A stretch of 64,000 nt of DNA from Euglena gracilis (lineage: Eukaryota > Euglenida > Euglenophyceae > Euglenales), in assembly GCA_039621445.1 (NCBI GenBank), contig CP154957.1, forward strand, positions 18,300,906 to 18,364,905, given 5' to 3'. Position numbers and translations under genes: made by a program. Below, piece by piece: positions 20,088 to 29,769 of the stretch. Numbering within the stretch: the stretch's first letter is position 1; each line of letters starts with the position of its first letter. The notes below the pieces were generated by a model. That model was not told the origin of the DNA, made no database searches, and saw only the letters and a list, made by a program, of their open reading frames with translations.

Positions 20088-21155
20088 AGTTGAATTATTG
20101 AAACCGTGTATTGGGGCTCTGGCTTCACGCCCGAACCGGCGTTCTGGACGCCGGTTCGGCGCAGAAATTTCTGCGCCGAACCGGTGTCCAGAACGCCGGT
20201 TCGGGCGGGAAAACGGCGTCTTGGGGACCGAAAATGAAAAGTGCCAAAAAGTGTCCAAAATGGTTTGTAGACATGAGGCAATCATATCTGGGCACTTTTT
20301 TGGGGGGTATTTGGCCAGAAATTGGGGTATTTTGTGCAACAATTTCCATTTGGCCAAATTTGGCGATTTTGTGAAATAGAATACCATGCAGCAGGGCTGA
20401 AATCTAGGGCCATTTGAACCCTTGGGAAGGGTTATCGATGAAGGGGCAACATGGCAGGTGAACAGTGGATTTTGGAATTTGCGAAAAGGGTCCAAAAATC
20501 GGAATTCTGAAAAAACCCAAGGGGTCCAGCTAAAATTTCCTAACCATAATTCTGAAAAACCCAGGGGAGGGTCCAACCAATTTTGAAAACACCCAGGGGG
20601 GCCAAAATTTCCCAACTGTAATTAACATTTCCCAACAATTTTGAAAAATTCCTGGGTCTAGCCAAAATTTCCCAACCGTACTTCTGAAAAACCCGCTCCA
20701 GCCAATTTTTTTTCAACCGTGTTTGTGAAGAAACCCAGCCAAAATTTCTGAACCGGAATTCTGAAAAAAGGGGGGATCAAATCCCAACCATAATTCTGGG
20801 GAAAAAAACCAGCGGGGTCCAACTGAAAATTCGGCATTGCAAATCTGAAAAAATCTGGGGGGGGTCCAGCCAAAATTTTCCAACCGTGATTCTGAAAAAA
20901 CCTAGGGGTGGTCCAACCAAAAAGTTTTTCCAAGTCGTAATTCTGAAAAAAAACCTTTCAATTGATGGGTAACCTGGCATCAGAAGGATGAAAACTTCAA
21001 TCGGCCGATCGACATGGCCATGAGCCCAAAGGTTCCCAAAAATGCCCAAAAATGTTCAGAAACTGGGTATTTAGGGCGAAATTGGCCTTTATTCCTTGAA
21101 CGCCAGTTCGGGCGTGAAGCCAGAGCCCCTAATCCACAGTTTCAACAACTGTGTC
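20088..21155. mobile_element. Element with about 50 bp inverted ends around a tandem array
   Basis: Left end TTGAAACCGTGTATTGGGGC plus TCTGGCTTCACGCCCGAACC; right end is its inverse (CAGTTCGGGCGTGAAGCCAG plus AGCCCCTAATCCACAGTTTC). Secondary CGAACCGGCGTTCTGG hairpins lie beside both ends. The interior is largely the array at 20505-20960. Confidence 0.65.
20505..20960. repeat. Degenerate tandem array, about 45-60 bp unit
   Basis: About nine copies of AATTCTGAAAAACCC..GGGGTCCA(A/G)CC and AAAATTTCCCAACCGT in one orientation, with variable spacer length. Confidence 0.85.
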
Positions 21156-21359
21156 CAGAACGCCGGTTCGGGCGTGAAGCCGTGTTCCAGCCGGTTCGGG
21201 CTGCCGCCCGAACCAGCGTTCTGGAACACGGCTTCACGCCCGAACCGGCGTTCTGGACACAGTTTTCGTATCAGATCATGCAGAACAACAAAATGTCCCA
21301 TGCTTCACATGTTTCACTCACTGTGTTGGAGAAAGATGGGGATTGAAAGCAATATTAAG

Positions 21360-21545
21360 GGATTTCGTTATTTTAGGGGAGTAGGGTTTGGGTTTGGATT
21401 TGGTTATTGTTGGGTGTGGGATTAGGGTTGGGAATTTGTTAAACTTCAAATGAATAAGGTTAGGGTTGGAATTTCATTATATCAGGGGAATACTGTTAGG
21501 TTTGTATTTTGGTATTTCAAGGCAGTAGGGTTGAGATTTGGTTAT
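21360..21545 (+). repeat. Degenerate telomere-like TTAGGG/TTTGGG tract
   Basis: Irregular runs such as GTAGGGTTTGGGTTTGG, ATTAGGGTTGGG and AGGTTAGGGTTGG within about 190 bp. A short opposite-strand counterpart (CCCTAACCCTACC) is near 26380. Confidence 0.5.
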
Positions 21546-21564
21546 TTTCGGGAGTGAGGTCCTC

Positions 21565-21755
21565 GCATTGAGAAACAAAAGGGACTGGCCCCCCAAAACA
21601 TGGCCCCTCAAAACACTTGGGAAGCAAAAAGGGTTTGGTTTATTTCGGGGCCCTCGGACAGTTGAGAAACAAAGGGACAGGCCCCCCTAAAACGGCTCGG
21701 GTAGCACAAGGGATTTGTTTTACTTTGGGGCCCTCGCCCAGTTGAGAAACAAAAG
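21565..21755 (+). repeat. About 80 bp tandem repeat
   Basis: Two and a half copies of GGGGCCCTCG.CAGTTGAGAAACAAA..GG(T)C plus TTGGTTTA. Related single units at 17255-17300 and 19880-19935 (GGGCGAGGGCCCCA, CCCTTGTGCTACCGAGAG). Confidence 0.75.
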
Positions 21756-22329
21756 GGGTCCGGGTGGGGGGACACCCCCCCCCACCTGAACAGTGGCGCG
21801 GTCGGCTGCCGTGGCCACTGCTGGCAGTGGCCAGGTGGCTGATTTTCGTCCCGACGCTTTGCGCCGGGATGAAAAAATTTCGGCCCCCAAAACGTCCAAA
21901 ATGCCATTTTTGGCACTTTTTTGGGCAAAAGAATTGCAAAAATGCAAAAAAAAACTTTCGGCAAAAGCGCCGGAAGGAAATCTTTGACTTTGGGGGGGAC
22001 CCCCTCCTGGACCAGGGGGGGTCCGACCACCCCCCCACCTGCCTTTTTTGAAGCCTGGTCAAAACTGTCCCTCCCAGACAAGGGAGGGGGGAGGTCCGAC
22101 CCACCCTCCACTAGAGGTCCAGACTCACCCCCCCTCTTGGAGCAAGTTGACCATCCATTTTGTGAAGAAATGTACCATGCCCCCCCGAGGTTTCCGCCCC
22201 CAGTTTTACGGCCCGTATAGTTTGGGACTGAAATCTGCCATTTTTGACAAACATCCAAAAAGTTGCCAAAATGACCCCTTTGGGCTGTCCGAGGGTGGGT
22301 CATTGGAATAGGGGGACCTGGGTCCCCAA

Positions 22330-22495
22330 ATCCTTATCCATAGTAATCTGTAGTTATCCATAGTTATCAGTAGTTATCCGTAGTAATTCATAGTTATCCG
22401 TAGTTGAAGTAAAGACTGCCATAGCATTTTTCTTTTATGAAGAGAAAACAAAAAAAAATCAGTCAGAAATCGACCCCAACTACGGATAAGCACCA
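22330..22495. repeat. TAGTTATCC repeats with inverted end
   Basis: About six copies of (C)ATAGTTATCCGTAG in tandem at 22335-22410 and one inverted CAACTACGGATAAG at 22480; a short MITE-like unit. Confidence 0.6.
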
Positions 22496-22741
22496 ATCCC
22501 TGATTGAACTGCAATTGTTATTCTGATGTCATCACCTAGGGCATTATATCTGAAGGAGAGGTCCAAGGTGAACCCGCAAGATAAGTTCAAGAGGCCTTTA
22601 ACTGAATCCCAGAGAATCGGATGGAAATGCAATAGTCTCCCTCCTCCTTCCGAGGTTTGCTCACATCTTTGTCTCGCAATTATAAACCCCTCTCTTCTTG
22701 GAGTGGACCACTGGCGAGCACCAGGCTTCGGTCCCGAGCGA

Positions 22742-23433
22742 GAAATTGGTGATGGACTTTTTGGTGGTCGCTACCGACTAGTCTAGCGACTTGTCGGTAG
22801 CGACCATTGGTGGTCGGGTCGACTAGTCGGCCCGACCACCAATTTTAAGTCCACCCCCCCTTCAAAAAAGTTTTTAAGCCCCCCCCCCCCGAAAAAAAAT
22901 TCATTCAAATTTGCAGGAAAATGACTCAAAACCCACCCCAATGCCTTCCAAACCCTCCATTCGGGGGTCAATTTGCAAAAAAAAATTGAGTAATATCTTC
23001 TCTTTGCACCTGTTCTGTGAAACCATAGCCATAGCGACTTATATCTTTACCTTGCACACATCAGACTGCATTCATTACGGAGCGCGACTCGGCCACCCTT
23101 GCCTTGCACACACAAGGGGATTTTGTTATTTTGGGCGGGGGGGGGGGGGGGGGTCCGGGGGGGGGGGGGGGCGGCAGCCCCCCCCCCCCCCCGAGGAGGC
23201 CGTAGGCCGACTAAGTCAGCACAAAGGGAGTTTGTTGGGGGCGCCTGAATCCATTGAACCCCGAATAGAAATTTGGGAAGGCATTTGGATAAAATTTGGG
23301 GGGGGGGCTTAAAAAAATTTTTAGAGGGGGGGGGTGGACTTAAAATTGGTGGTCGGCCCGACCACCAATGGTCGGTAGGATTGGTCGCTAGCGACTAGTC
23401 GGCCCGACCACCAAAAAGTACATCGCCAATTTC
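22742..23433. mobile_element. TIR element bounded by GGTCGGCCCGACC palindromes
   Basis: Inverted ends GAAATTGGTGATGGACTTTT and AAAAGTACATCGCCAATTTC, each followed by TGGTGGTCG palindromes. Inner inverted blocks GTCCACCCCCCC / GGGGGGGTGGAC. No transposase visible. Confidence 0.8.
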
Positions 23434-23499
23434 CCGCAATGAGCCCCAGGCTTCTGCTAATGTTCGCATTACCCCGAATGAGGGGGGCTGGATTCCAAA

Positions 23500-23880
23500 T
23501 TTGGCTAGTGGAAATCCTAATGGACCCTCCACTGTTAAATTCTGTTAAATTCTGTTGAATCCAGGTCTGCTAGCAGGGCCAGCAGCTAGTGGAAGATTTT
23601 TCCAGTGACCGGCACGAAGCGCCGAAAAAATTTTGGGACCCCCAAAACTGGCCATTTTTGGCCATTTTTGGCCATTTTGGGGATTTTTTTGGAACAAAAT
23701 CAGCCAAAAATGCACGAAAAAACCTCATTTCCACCTCGGCACGCAGCACCAGAGGAAAAATTTTTTCCAGTCAGGGGACCCCAAGACCCCCGGGGGAGGG
23801 GGTCTAGCTGGTCCATTTTTTCCAGTGTCTGGCAAAATCGCTAGCCAGTGGACCCCCCCAGGTCCTTAATCAAAAGCCTG
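23500..23880. repeat. CTTAAGG-family MITE copy, left end eroded
   Basis: Shares CCAGTGACCGGC.CGAAGCGC, GGAACAAAATCAGCCAAAAA and CCATTTTTTCCAGTGTCTGG blocks with 1392-1779 and 35657-36050. The right end AGGTCCTTAATCAAAAGCCTG is degenerate. Confidence 0.75.
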
Positions 23881-24489
23881 TTGAGCAGCACTGAGGCAAT
23901 AGCCCACACAATTTTAAATTGACACAGGAATCTCTGGGTCATTTTTTGGAAAGATAATTGAATTTTCTCCTCGCTCTTCTCTCCCCCAGAAGAGCTCCAC
24001 ATACCTCCCCCCCCATCCAGGCCACTGTGTCGTTGATGCACCCTGTGTGAACGGCACATTCTTGGGACCACACCTGGAATTTTTCAATGAAATGCTGCTG
24101 TGTTGATTCATTTTGTTGTTAATACGCCCGCTGTGTCAATCTTGTTGAACTTTTTTTCTGGGTGTTATGTTATATGGACGCTATATGCCCATGTGTTCTG
24201 GATGTTATATGCCCACGCGCTCTCACATCCTTTTCATGGAACTGATATGGACGAAAACTAGAAAGTTTGCTGCCAAGCTTCAAATTTATGGTCTCAAGAA
24301 TCAAGTTTTGGTGCAAATCGGCCTGCTGGCTTCACTCAATGGGTCCAACTCTGAACTCTGAGGATGCAAAATTCTGGCTGGAAAAGGCTGCAGCTGATCC
24401 CCACCCTCAAAATTGGACGGAACCTGGACCTGGGTCAGTTGACCCAGATAAGGAGAAAAATAATAAAAATGGCAGGGAAATCAAAATGC

Positions 24490-24900
24490 TGTTAGATCAG
24501 GCTTTGTAAGGGCTTCAATTTAGGTCTCCAGACATTTTCTTTTATTTTGCTTCATAATCGAGATATTTTTGGAAAATATATTTTGACCAACAAACGGCCC
24601 AAAAAAAACACCCCAAAATGGCCGTTTTGGGCCGCAAAAGCGCACCGGAACACGGGCCAGGCATGTCGGCGGCCAAAATGGCGAACGGGGGGTGATAGAG
24701 GGTCTCCAGGTACATTTTGTATGCCAGACACTTCCAGAGATAATGTATATTTTCACGAAATATTTTCAAAAAATCGATTTTTTGTTGACCGATTGTTGGA
24801 CCCCGGAGAAATGGCAGAGTCGGAAGAGGGGGGGGCGGGCCAATCCTACCCTGTTTTAACCCCTTCGCGCGTGAATAACTCAGGCCTGGCGGGGAGTTAG
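24490..24900 (+). repeat. About 200 bp module repeat, copy b
   Basis: Same block order as 10628-11040 through GAAATGGCAGAGTCGGAAG and the following AATAACTC.GGCCTGGCG. Confidence 0.9.
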
Positions 24901-24904
24901 GGGT

Positions 24905-26230
24905 CAAACAGAGGTGATTCGGAAACTAGAAATCCAGTCGCTCACAACTAAAAAAAAAATCCGCCAGTCTCCTGGTGGCCCCGACCCGGGGGGGGGGGGT
25001 TTCGGGCCCAAAATGGGGCGCTGGCAAGTCGAAAACTGCTCATTTTCGGCTCAAAAACAGGTTTTCCGGGTCCGGGAGGCCAAAAAAAAAATCGTTTTGG
25101 GCAAAAAAATTCCGATTTTTTAGACTTTTTCGACCCGTTTTTTTTTACCCAAAGTCAATGGGTTGGCGGCCAAAAAAACGGGGCGCTAGCGGATCGAAAA
25201 ACGCTCATTTTGGGCTCACAAACAGTTTTTCCAGGTCCGGGAGGCCAAAAAACATCGTTTTGGGCAAAAAAAATTCGACTTTTTTTGGATTTTTTGACCC
25301 TACAAAATGCCAAAGTTGGCCGAAAAATGGCCGCAACTCGGACTAGACGGGGAGTTGCGGGGAAATCAAATTATTGTTCGATAAGGCGTTCCAAGGTCTT
25401 CAATTTAGGTCTCCGGACATTTCTTTTGATTCCCCACCATTTTTTGAGAAATTTTAGAAAAACTTTGTTTTTTTTTTACCTGAAACAGGTCTAAAACGGC
25501 CAAGGTGCCAAGTCGCAAGCCTGCCGCACTGTTTTGGGCCGTAAGTCGGCCATATTTCGGGCCAGGCGGGGAGTTGCGGGGAAATCAAAATGCTGTTACA
25601 TAGGGCATTGTAAGGGCTTCAATTCAGGTCTCCGAACGAACCTTTGATTTTGCTTCATTTCCGAGATATTTTGGAAACATCGATTTTTTGACCCCAAAAA
25701 CGGCCCAAAATGGCCCCTGAAATGGGCCGGGCTACACGAAGAGTTGGGGGAAAAGTAAACCAATGGTTGGATAGGGCATTCGAAGGGCTTCATTTTTTGC
25801 TCTCCGGACATTTTCTTTCATTTTGCTTCATTGTCAAGATATTTTGGAAAAATCGATTTTTTGACCCCAAAACGGCCGCCAAAAAAAACACCCCAAAATG
25901 CCCATTTCGGGCCACAAAAGCGCGCCAAAACACGGGCCAGGCGTGTCGGTGGCCAAAACGGCGAACGGGGGGGGGGATGGGAAATAATGTACTTTTTCTC
26001 AAGATATTTTCGAAAATCGATTTTTTGACCGATTTTTGGACCCCGGCAAAATGGCAGAGTCGGAAGGGGGGGGACCAATCTTACCCAGTTTGGACCCCTT
26101 CGCGCGTGAATAACTCGGGCCTGTCGGGGAGTTGGGGGTCAAATGGAGGTGATTCGGAAACGTGAAATCCAGCAGCTCGCAACTTAAAAAAAATTCCGGG
26201 AAACAGGCCGGGATCATGGTGATAATCCGC
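24905..26230 (+). repeat. About 200 bp module repeats, copies c-f
   Basis: Contains two CTCATTTTCGGCTCAAAAAC/GGCCAAAAAA modules (25030-25290), then three successive GGGGAGTTGCGGGGAAATCA-type modules starting near 25335, 25570 and 25740, and a final copy ending in GATCATGGTGATAATCCG like 11320. The modules recur in a fixed order. Confidence 0.85.
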
Positions 26231-26689
26231 CGGTTCCCGAGGTGGCCCAAGGGGAGGGGGGGGGGGTGGGGAGGGGGGGGTTGGACCCCCCCTTTTCCCC
26301 AGGGGTAAGCTTCGCTCTTACCCATAAGGGGAAAAGAGCTCAGCGACCCCACCCTGACTCTAACCCTATTCCGCAACCCTAACCCTACCTTCTCAAGCGT
26401 GGGGGTCCGAACCCCCCCCCTCGATTAACTACTGGGCCCCGGGTGGGGGAGGAGTGGTTAAGGCTGCCTGATATTTTTTTACAAAAAATTGCACCAAAAT
26501 TTGATTTGAGATCATAAATTTGAAGCTTTGCAGCACATCTTTTTCTCCATATTTGGTCCATGAAAAGGATGTGAAAGCACAATGCACATGAACATACAAC
26601 ATCCAGAAAGAAAGATACCCAATACACAGACAGTTGATCATTTTAAATTGGAGGATTTTTTGAGCTTCAGGCACACAAAGAATCTACGA

Positions 26690-27342
26690 AAATAAAAACG
26701 ACCCTCTCTGCCTTCAAAAAGGATGGGGATCACTGAAGAAAAAAAAATGGTGAAGGAAATATCACTGCACTGTTTACAAGGTACCTCCTCCCCCCATCCA
26801 AGGCAAAGCAAACTTTAGACTTTTTTGAAAACTTTAAAAACATATTGGAGCAAAATGTGATTTTCTATTTTGTTTGCAAAATTGGAGTTTGTTGTGTATT
26901 TGAGGAATTTTGTCTATTCTCTTCAAGAGAAATGTGACATTGTGCAAATACAAACAAATGAGACAAAAATATGCAAATATGTAAATTTCAATGAAAATGT
27001 GGGACAATTTTTGCTTTTTCTGTGCAGTTCTTGACAACTTTCGCTTTTGTTTGTTTGTTTGTTGTTTGTTTAGCTCCTATAGATTATAGATTCCCTCACC
27101 TCCACCACCTCCCCAACATCCCTGGGCATAGGGCAAATTGGGCTAAAACTGAGCCAACCCACGCTGAAATACATTGGACACTCCTTGACAAAAAAAATAG
27201 GAGAGCACCAGAAGATGCTGCAAGTTTTTGGTTTCCTGAAAGCATGTCCCAAAAACAACATCAATGAAATGAGTGACCCTGGTTGGAGCATTAAATGAAA
27301 CCAATAACCTTGGGCGGAGCATCTCGCACTTTAGCTTTTTTT
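26690..27342. other. AT-rich, one possible plus-strand exon
   Basis: A T-rich tract ending in TTTGTTTAG at 27072 precedes an open plus-strand stretch to 27267 (RANWAKTEPTHAEIHWTLL). Unrecognised. Confidence 0.25.
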
Positions 27343-28202
27343 TGGTCGATGTGCGCATTTTCGCACATCGACCATTTTTATTTGGGCACCGGCGTTGCAA
27401 GCCAAAAAGCAAGGGGTGAGCGAGAGGCAACAGGATTGGACAAAATGCGGGCAATTTCTCATTTTGGGCACTGGCTCTCCCGCAAATTACTTGTTTTTTT
27501 TTGCTGTTTTGGGGTTGAGGTCGGAATGACACAAAAACCCCCAGATTTATCCCCCCAAAGTGAAAAGGCACCAACAAGAACACCAAAATGCCAGTACCGC
27601 CTCCCCCCATTTTGGTCCGATGCGGCTCTCCTCACCGGCCCTGGCTGGCTCCCTCCGGGGGTTTTGACACACTCTTTTGTTTTTGCCGGCCTCGGACTTG
27701 TGTTTTTGTACGTTTGCCAGAGCGTGGGGCACAAGGAAGGGGGGGTTAGGGTGGGTCCAATCACACCGCCCGCCAAGAATGCAGAAAGGAAGGCGTGCCT
27801 GGGGATTTTGTGAAGGCCCGTGCAGGTGAAGAGAAATTGGTTTGAAGGGGAGGGAAGGGTCGTGAGTCCCCACCGAACTTGCAGTGGGGATGCGTCCGGC
27901 CAAATTGTATTGTGATGAAATGGGAGAGGGGATCACACAAATTTCACTGGACTTATTTATTGCAGCCATGTTTTCAACAAAGAAAGAAGGTCGATGTGCA
28001 CAATTGCGCGCATCAACCATCCAATGATTCCCCCAAAGAACGTCCATAAATGCCCAAAATTCATGATGCTGAAAGTGATGTGACAAATACCGTGGGTTTT
28101 GGGTGAGAAAGGGAGGTTGGTTTGCGCAAATGCGCACATCGACAACGTGTGCGCATTTGCGCAAACCGACGTCATCTCCCTTTGTGATCGGTATCCTGGC
28201 AC

Positions 28203-29067
28203 ATAAAGAGGCCTCGCTGCCTTGAGCCATTTGAAAAAAACCAACAACTGGAAGAGCTTACGACTCAGCTTTGCTCTGAAAACAGAGAGAAATGTGCTGA
28301 AAAACACATGCATCAGGTACCAGGTTGGAAGAAAAATAGTGGTCGGTTTGTGCAAATGCGCATGTGGTCGGCGTTTGCACATTTTCAAACACCGACCATT
28401 TGTGTGAAGATGGACGTCGTCGGAGTTCAAAATTGACACACCATGTCGGTGTGCGCAAATGCGCACATCGACACGATAGCGATTTCAGACAGAACACATC
28501 AAACACGACCCCAAACACCACCTGCAATGACTCCTTCGGGTGTGCAACTTACTCAGCTGCCAAACGCTCTCCTCAACGATGAGGCTGTTTTCAAGCCAAC
28601 TCTCGTCCAGTGACAGGTCCAGGTCCATGTGGAAACCATAGATCTCCAGTATGTGGCCCGCCGCCAGGCACACGTGCAACGGCACCGCTTGGGGAAGGGG
28701 TGGCCCTCCAAAACACCCGCCACTTGCCCCCTGGCTTGCGTTTTGCTGCAACAGTCACATCAGGTGATGATAGGTGGTTGCATTTAGGCATTCACAATGC
28801 CGTCATTAACCCCCCGGTCAGCAGCAGCAGCCACCGAGGTGGCATTGTTATCCCCCACAACCGGGACTCCAGACTGCGGGGGGGGGGGGGGGGGGGGCAA
28901 GTTGTGGGTTCATGGAAACAATGTAAAGGGAGCGTCTTAAATGTGGCTGCAAAACTCATGTTTTGCAGGTAGAGAATATTTGTTTTTTACACCTGGTTGG
29001 GTTTCATGAAAGTCATGGGACTCAGCACCCTGATATTGTGCGCAGAAACTGGTATGTTGCCTGTTTT
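28203..29067 (-). CDS. Probable spliced host gene, several exons (unidentified)
   Basis: Three exons are supported on the minus strand. Exon 29067-28993 (25 codons, GNIPVSAHNIRVLSP) follows TTCTTCCCTCAG and precedes GTGTAA. Exon 28745-28553 follows GACTGTTGCAG, starts in the same phase, reads QAVPLHVCLAAGHILEIYGF and LDLSLDESWLENSLIVEES, and precedes GTAAGT; its GC-rich third positions are unlike the surrounding DNA. Exon 28275-28203 follows CTCTCTGTTTTCAG and reads AKLSRKLFQLLVFFKWLKAA. A further C-tract acceptor at about 28885 leads into another open stretch (SGVPVVGDNNATSVAAAADR). Junction phase between the second and third exon is not resolved. The third exon loosely recalls a helical LLVLxKW pattern of Mediator subunit 14 but is too short to name. 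Intervening DNA carries the palindromic hairpins. Confidence 0.4.
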
Positions 29068-29299
29068 CTGAGGGAAGAAATGAGGCATCGTTGTGGCAAA
29101 AACGGAAAAATGATTCCCGGTCGAGGAAGCAGAAAGATTACACACACGTAATTTTGAAAATATGGATGTCCAGCAATCATGGGGGGTTACGTGTCATCAA
29201 TTCGTCCCGCGCAACTTCCAAATTGATGGCGCGAAAAGTCGTACAGGTTGGAGATAAGACATGCAAAACCTGCCCATGGAGCAGACAAAATTTCTCCTG

Positions 29300-29500
29300 T
29301 CACAGAGCGTGTTCTACAGCCCACTTCGCATAACCGAAATACGGAATTTCTTCATCACACAATTGTTTTAAAAGGTTTGCGCCTACAATGGTCGGTGTGC
29401 GCAAGTGCTCACGCCAACTGTTAAGGACGAAGAGCACCCATTCAAAATCCTTGCACAAACCTTTATTTCTAGATCCAAGAAAAGGCAGGTGTTGTGTTTC
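29300..29500 (-). CDS. Possible upstream exon(s) of the same gene
   Basis: A minus frame is open through NKGLCKDFEWVLFVLNSW, a 30 bp hairpin-derived piece, and KQLCDEEIPYFGYAKWAVEH. The 30 bp piece begins GTGAGC and ends TAG, so it could be an ultrashort intron or an in-frame insertion. Upstream CTAG/acceptor near 29472. Not linked to the downstream exons by any proof. Confidence 0.3.
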   Translation of the reverse strand, partial: ETQHLPFLGSRNKGLCKDFEWVLFVLNSWREHLRTPTIVGANLLKQLCDEEIPYFGYAKWAVEHAL

Positions 29501-29769
29501 ATGTGGTAATATAAAAAAACGTGGAGCATATTTCTCAAATTTCAAGTGGTTGGTGTGTGCAATGCGCACATCAACCATTTGAATATTTACACACACCAAC
29601 CACATGTGTATTTTCATCGACCATTTATTCATTTGTAGGTGGTCGGTGTGCACATTTGCGCACATCAACCATCAACAAATACATTGATGGTCGATGAGCG
29701 CAAATGCGCACACCAACCACCGACACAAAATACAAATGTGGTTGGTGTGTGCAAATGCGCACATCGACC

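Larger units (their letters stand above)
24135..26680. other. 2.5 kb region bounded by inverted, possibly coding, arms
   Basis: Arm 1 (24160-24380, plus) and arm 2 (26430-26640, minus) share CACATCCTTTTCATGGA and AAGCTTCAAATTTATG in inverted orientation. Both translate to a similar peptide (HILFMELIW.., CAAKLQIYDLK / FAAKLQIYGLK). The space between holds copies of the 200 bp module. Either a large inverted-ended element or two inverted copies of a gene fragment. Confidence 0.5.
27343..29769. repeat. Dispersed palindromic hairpin family
   Basis: At least ten copies of a near-perfect palindrome, consensus GGTCGRTGTGCGCAAATGCG plus CACAYCRACC, at about 27343, 27990, 28115-28170 (two), 28340-28395, 28445, 29390, 29550, 29640, 29690 and 29740; a looser one at 30180. 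Spacing is irregular, so it is not a tandem array. Confidence 0.9.

Noticed and set aside
28203-28275. Mediator subunit 14 assignment
   Set aside because: Only about 24 residues resemble the LLVLxKW helix, and upstream exons do not match the family.
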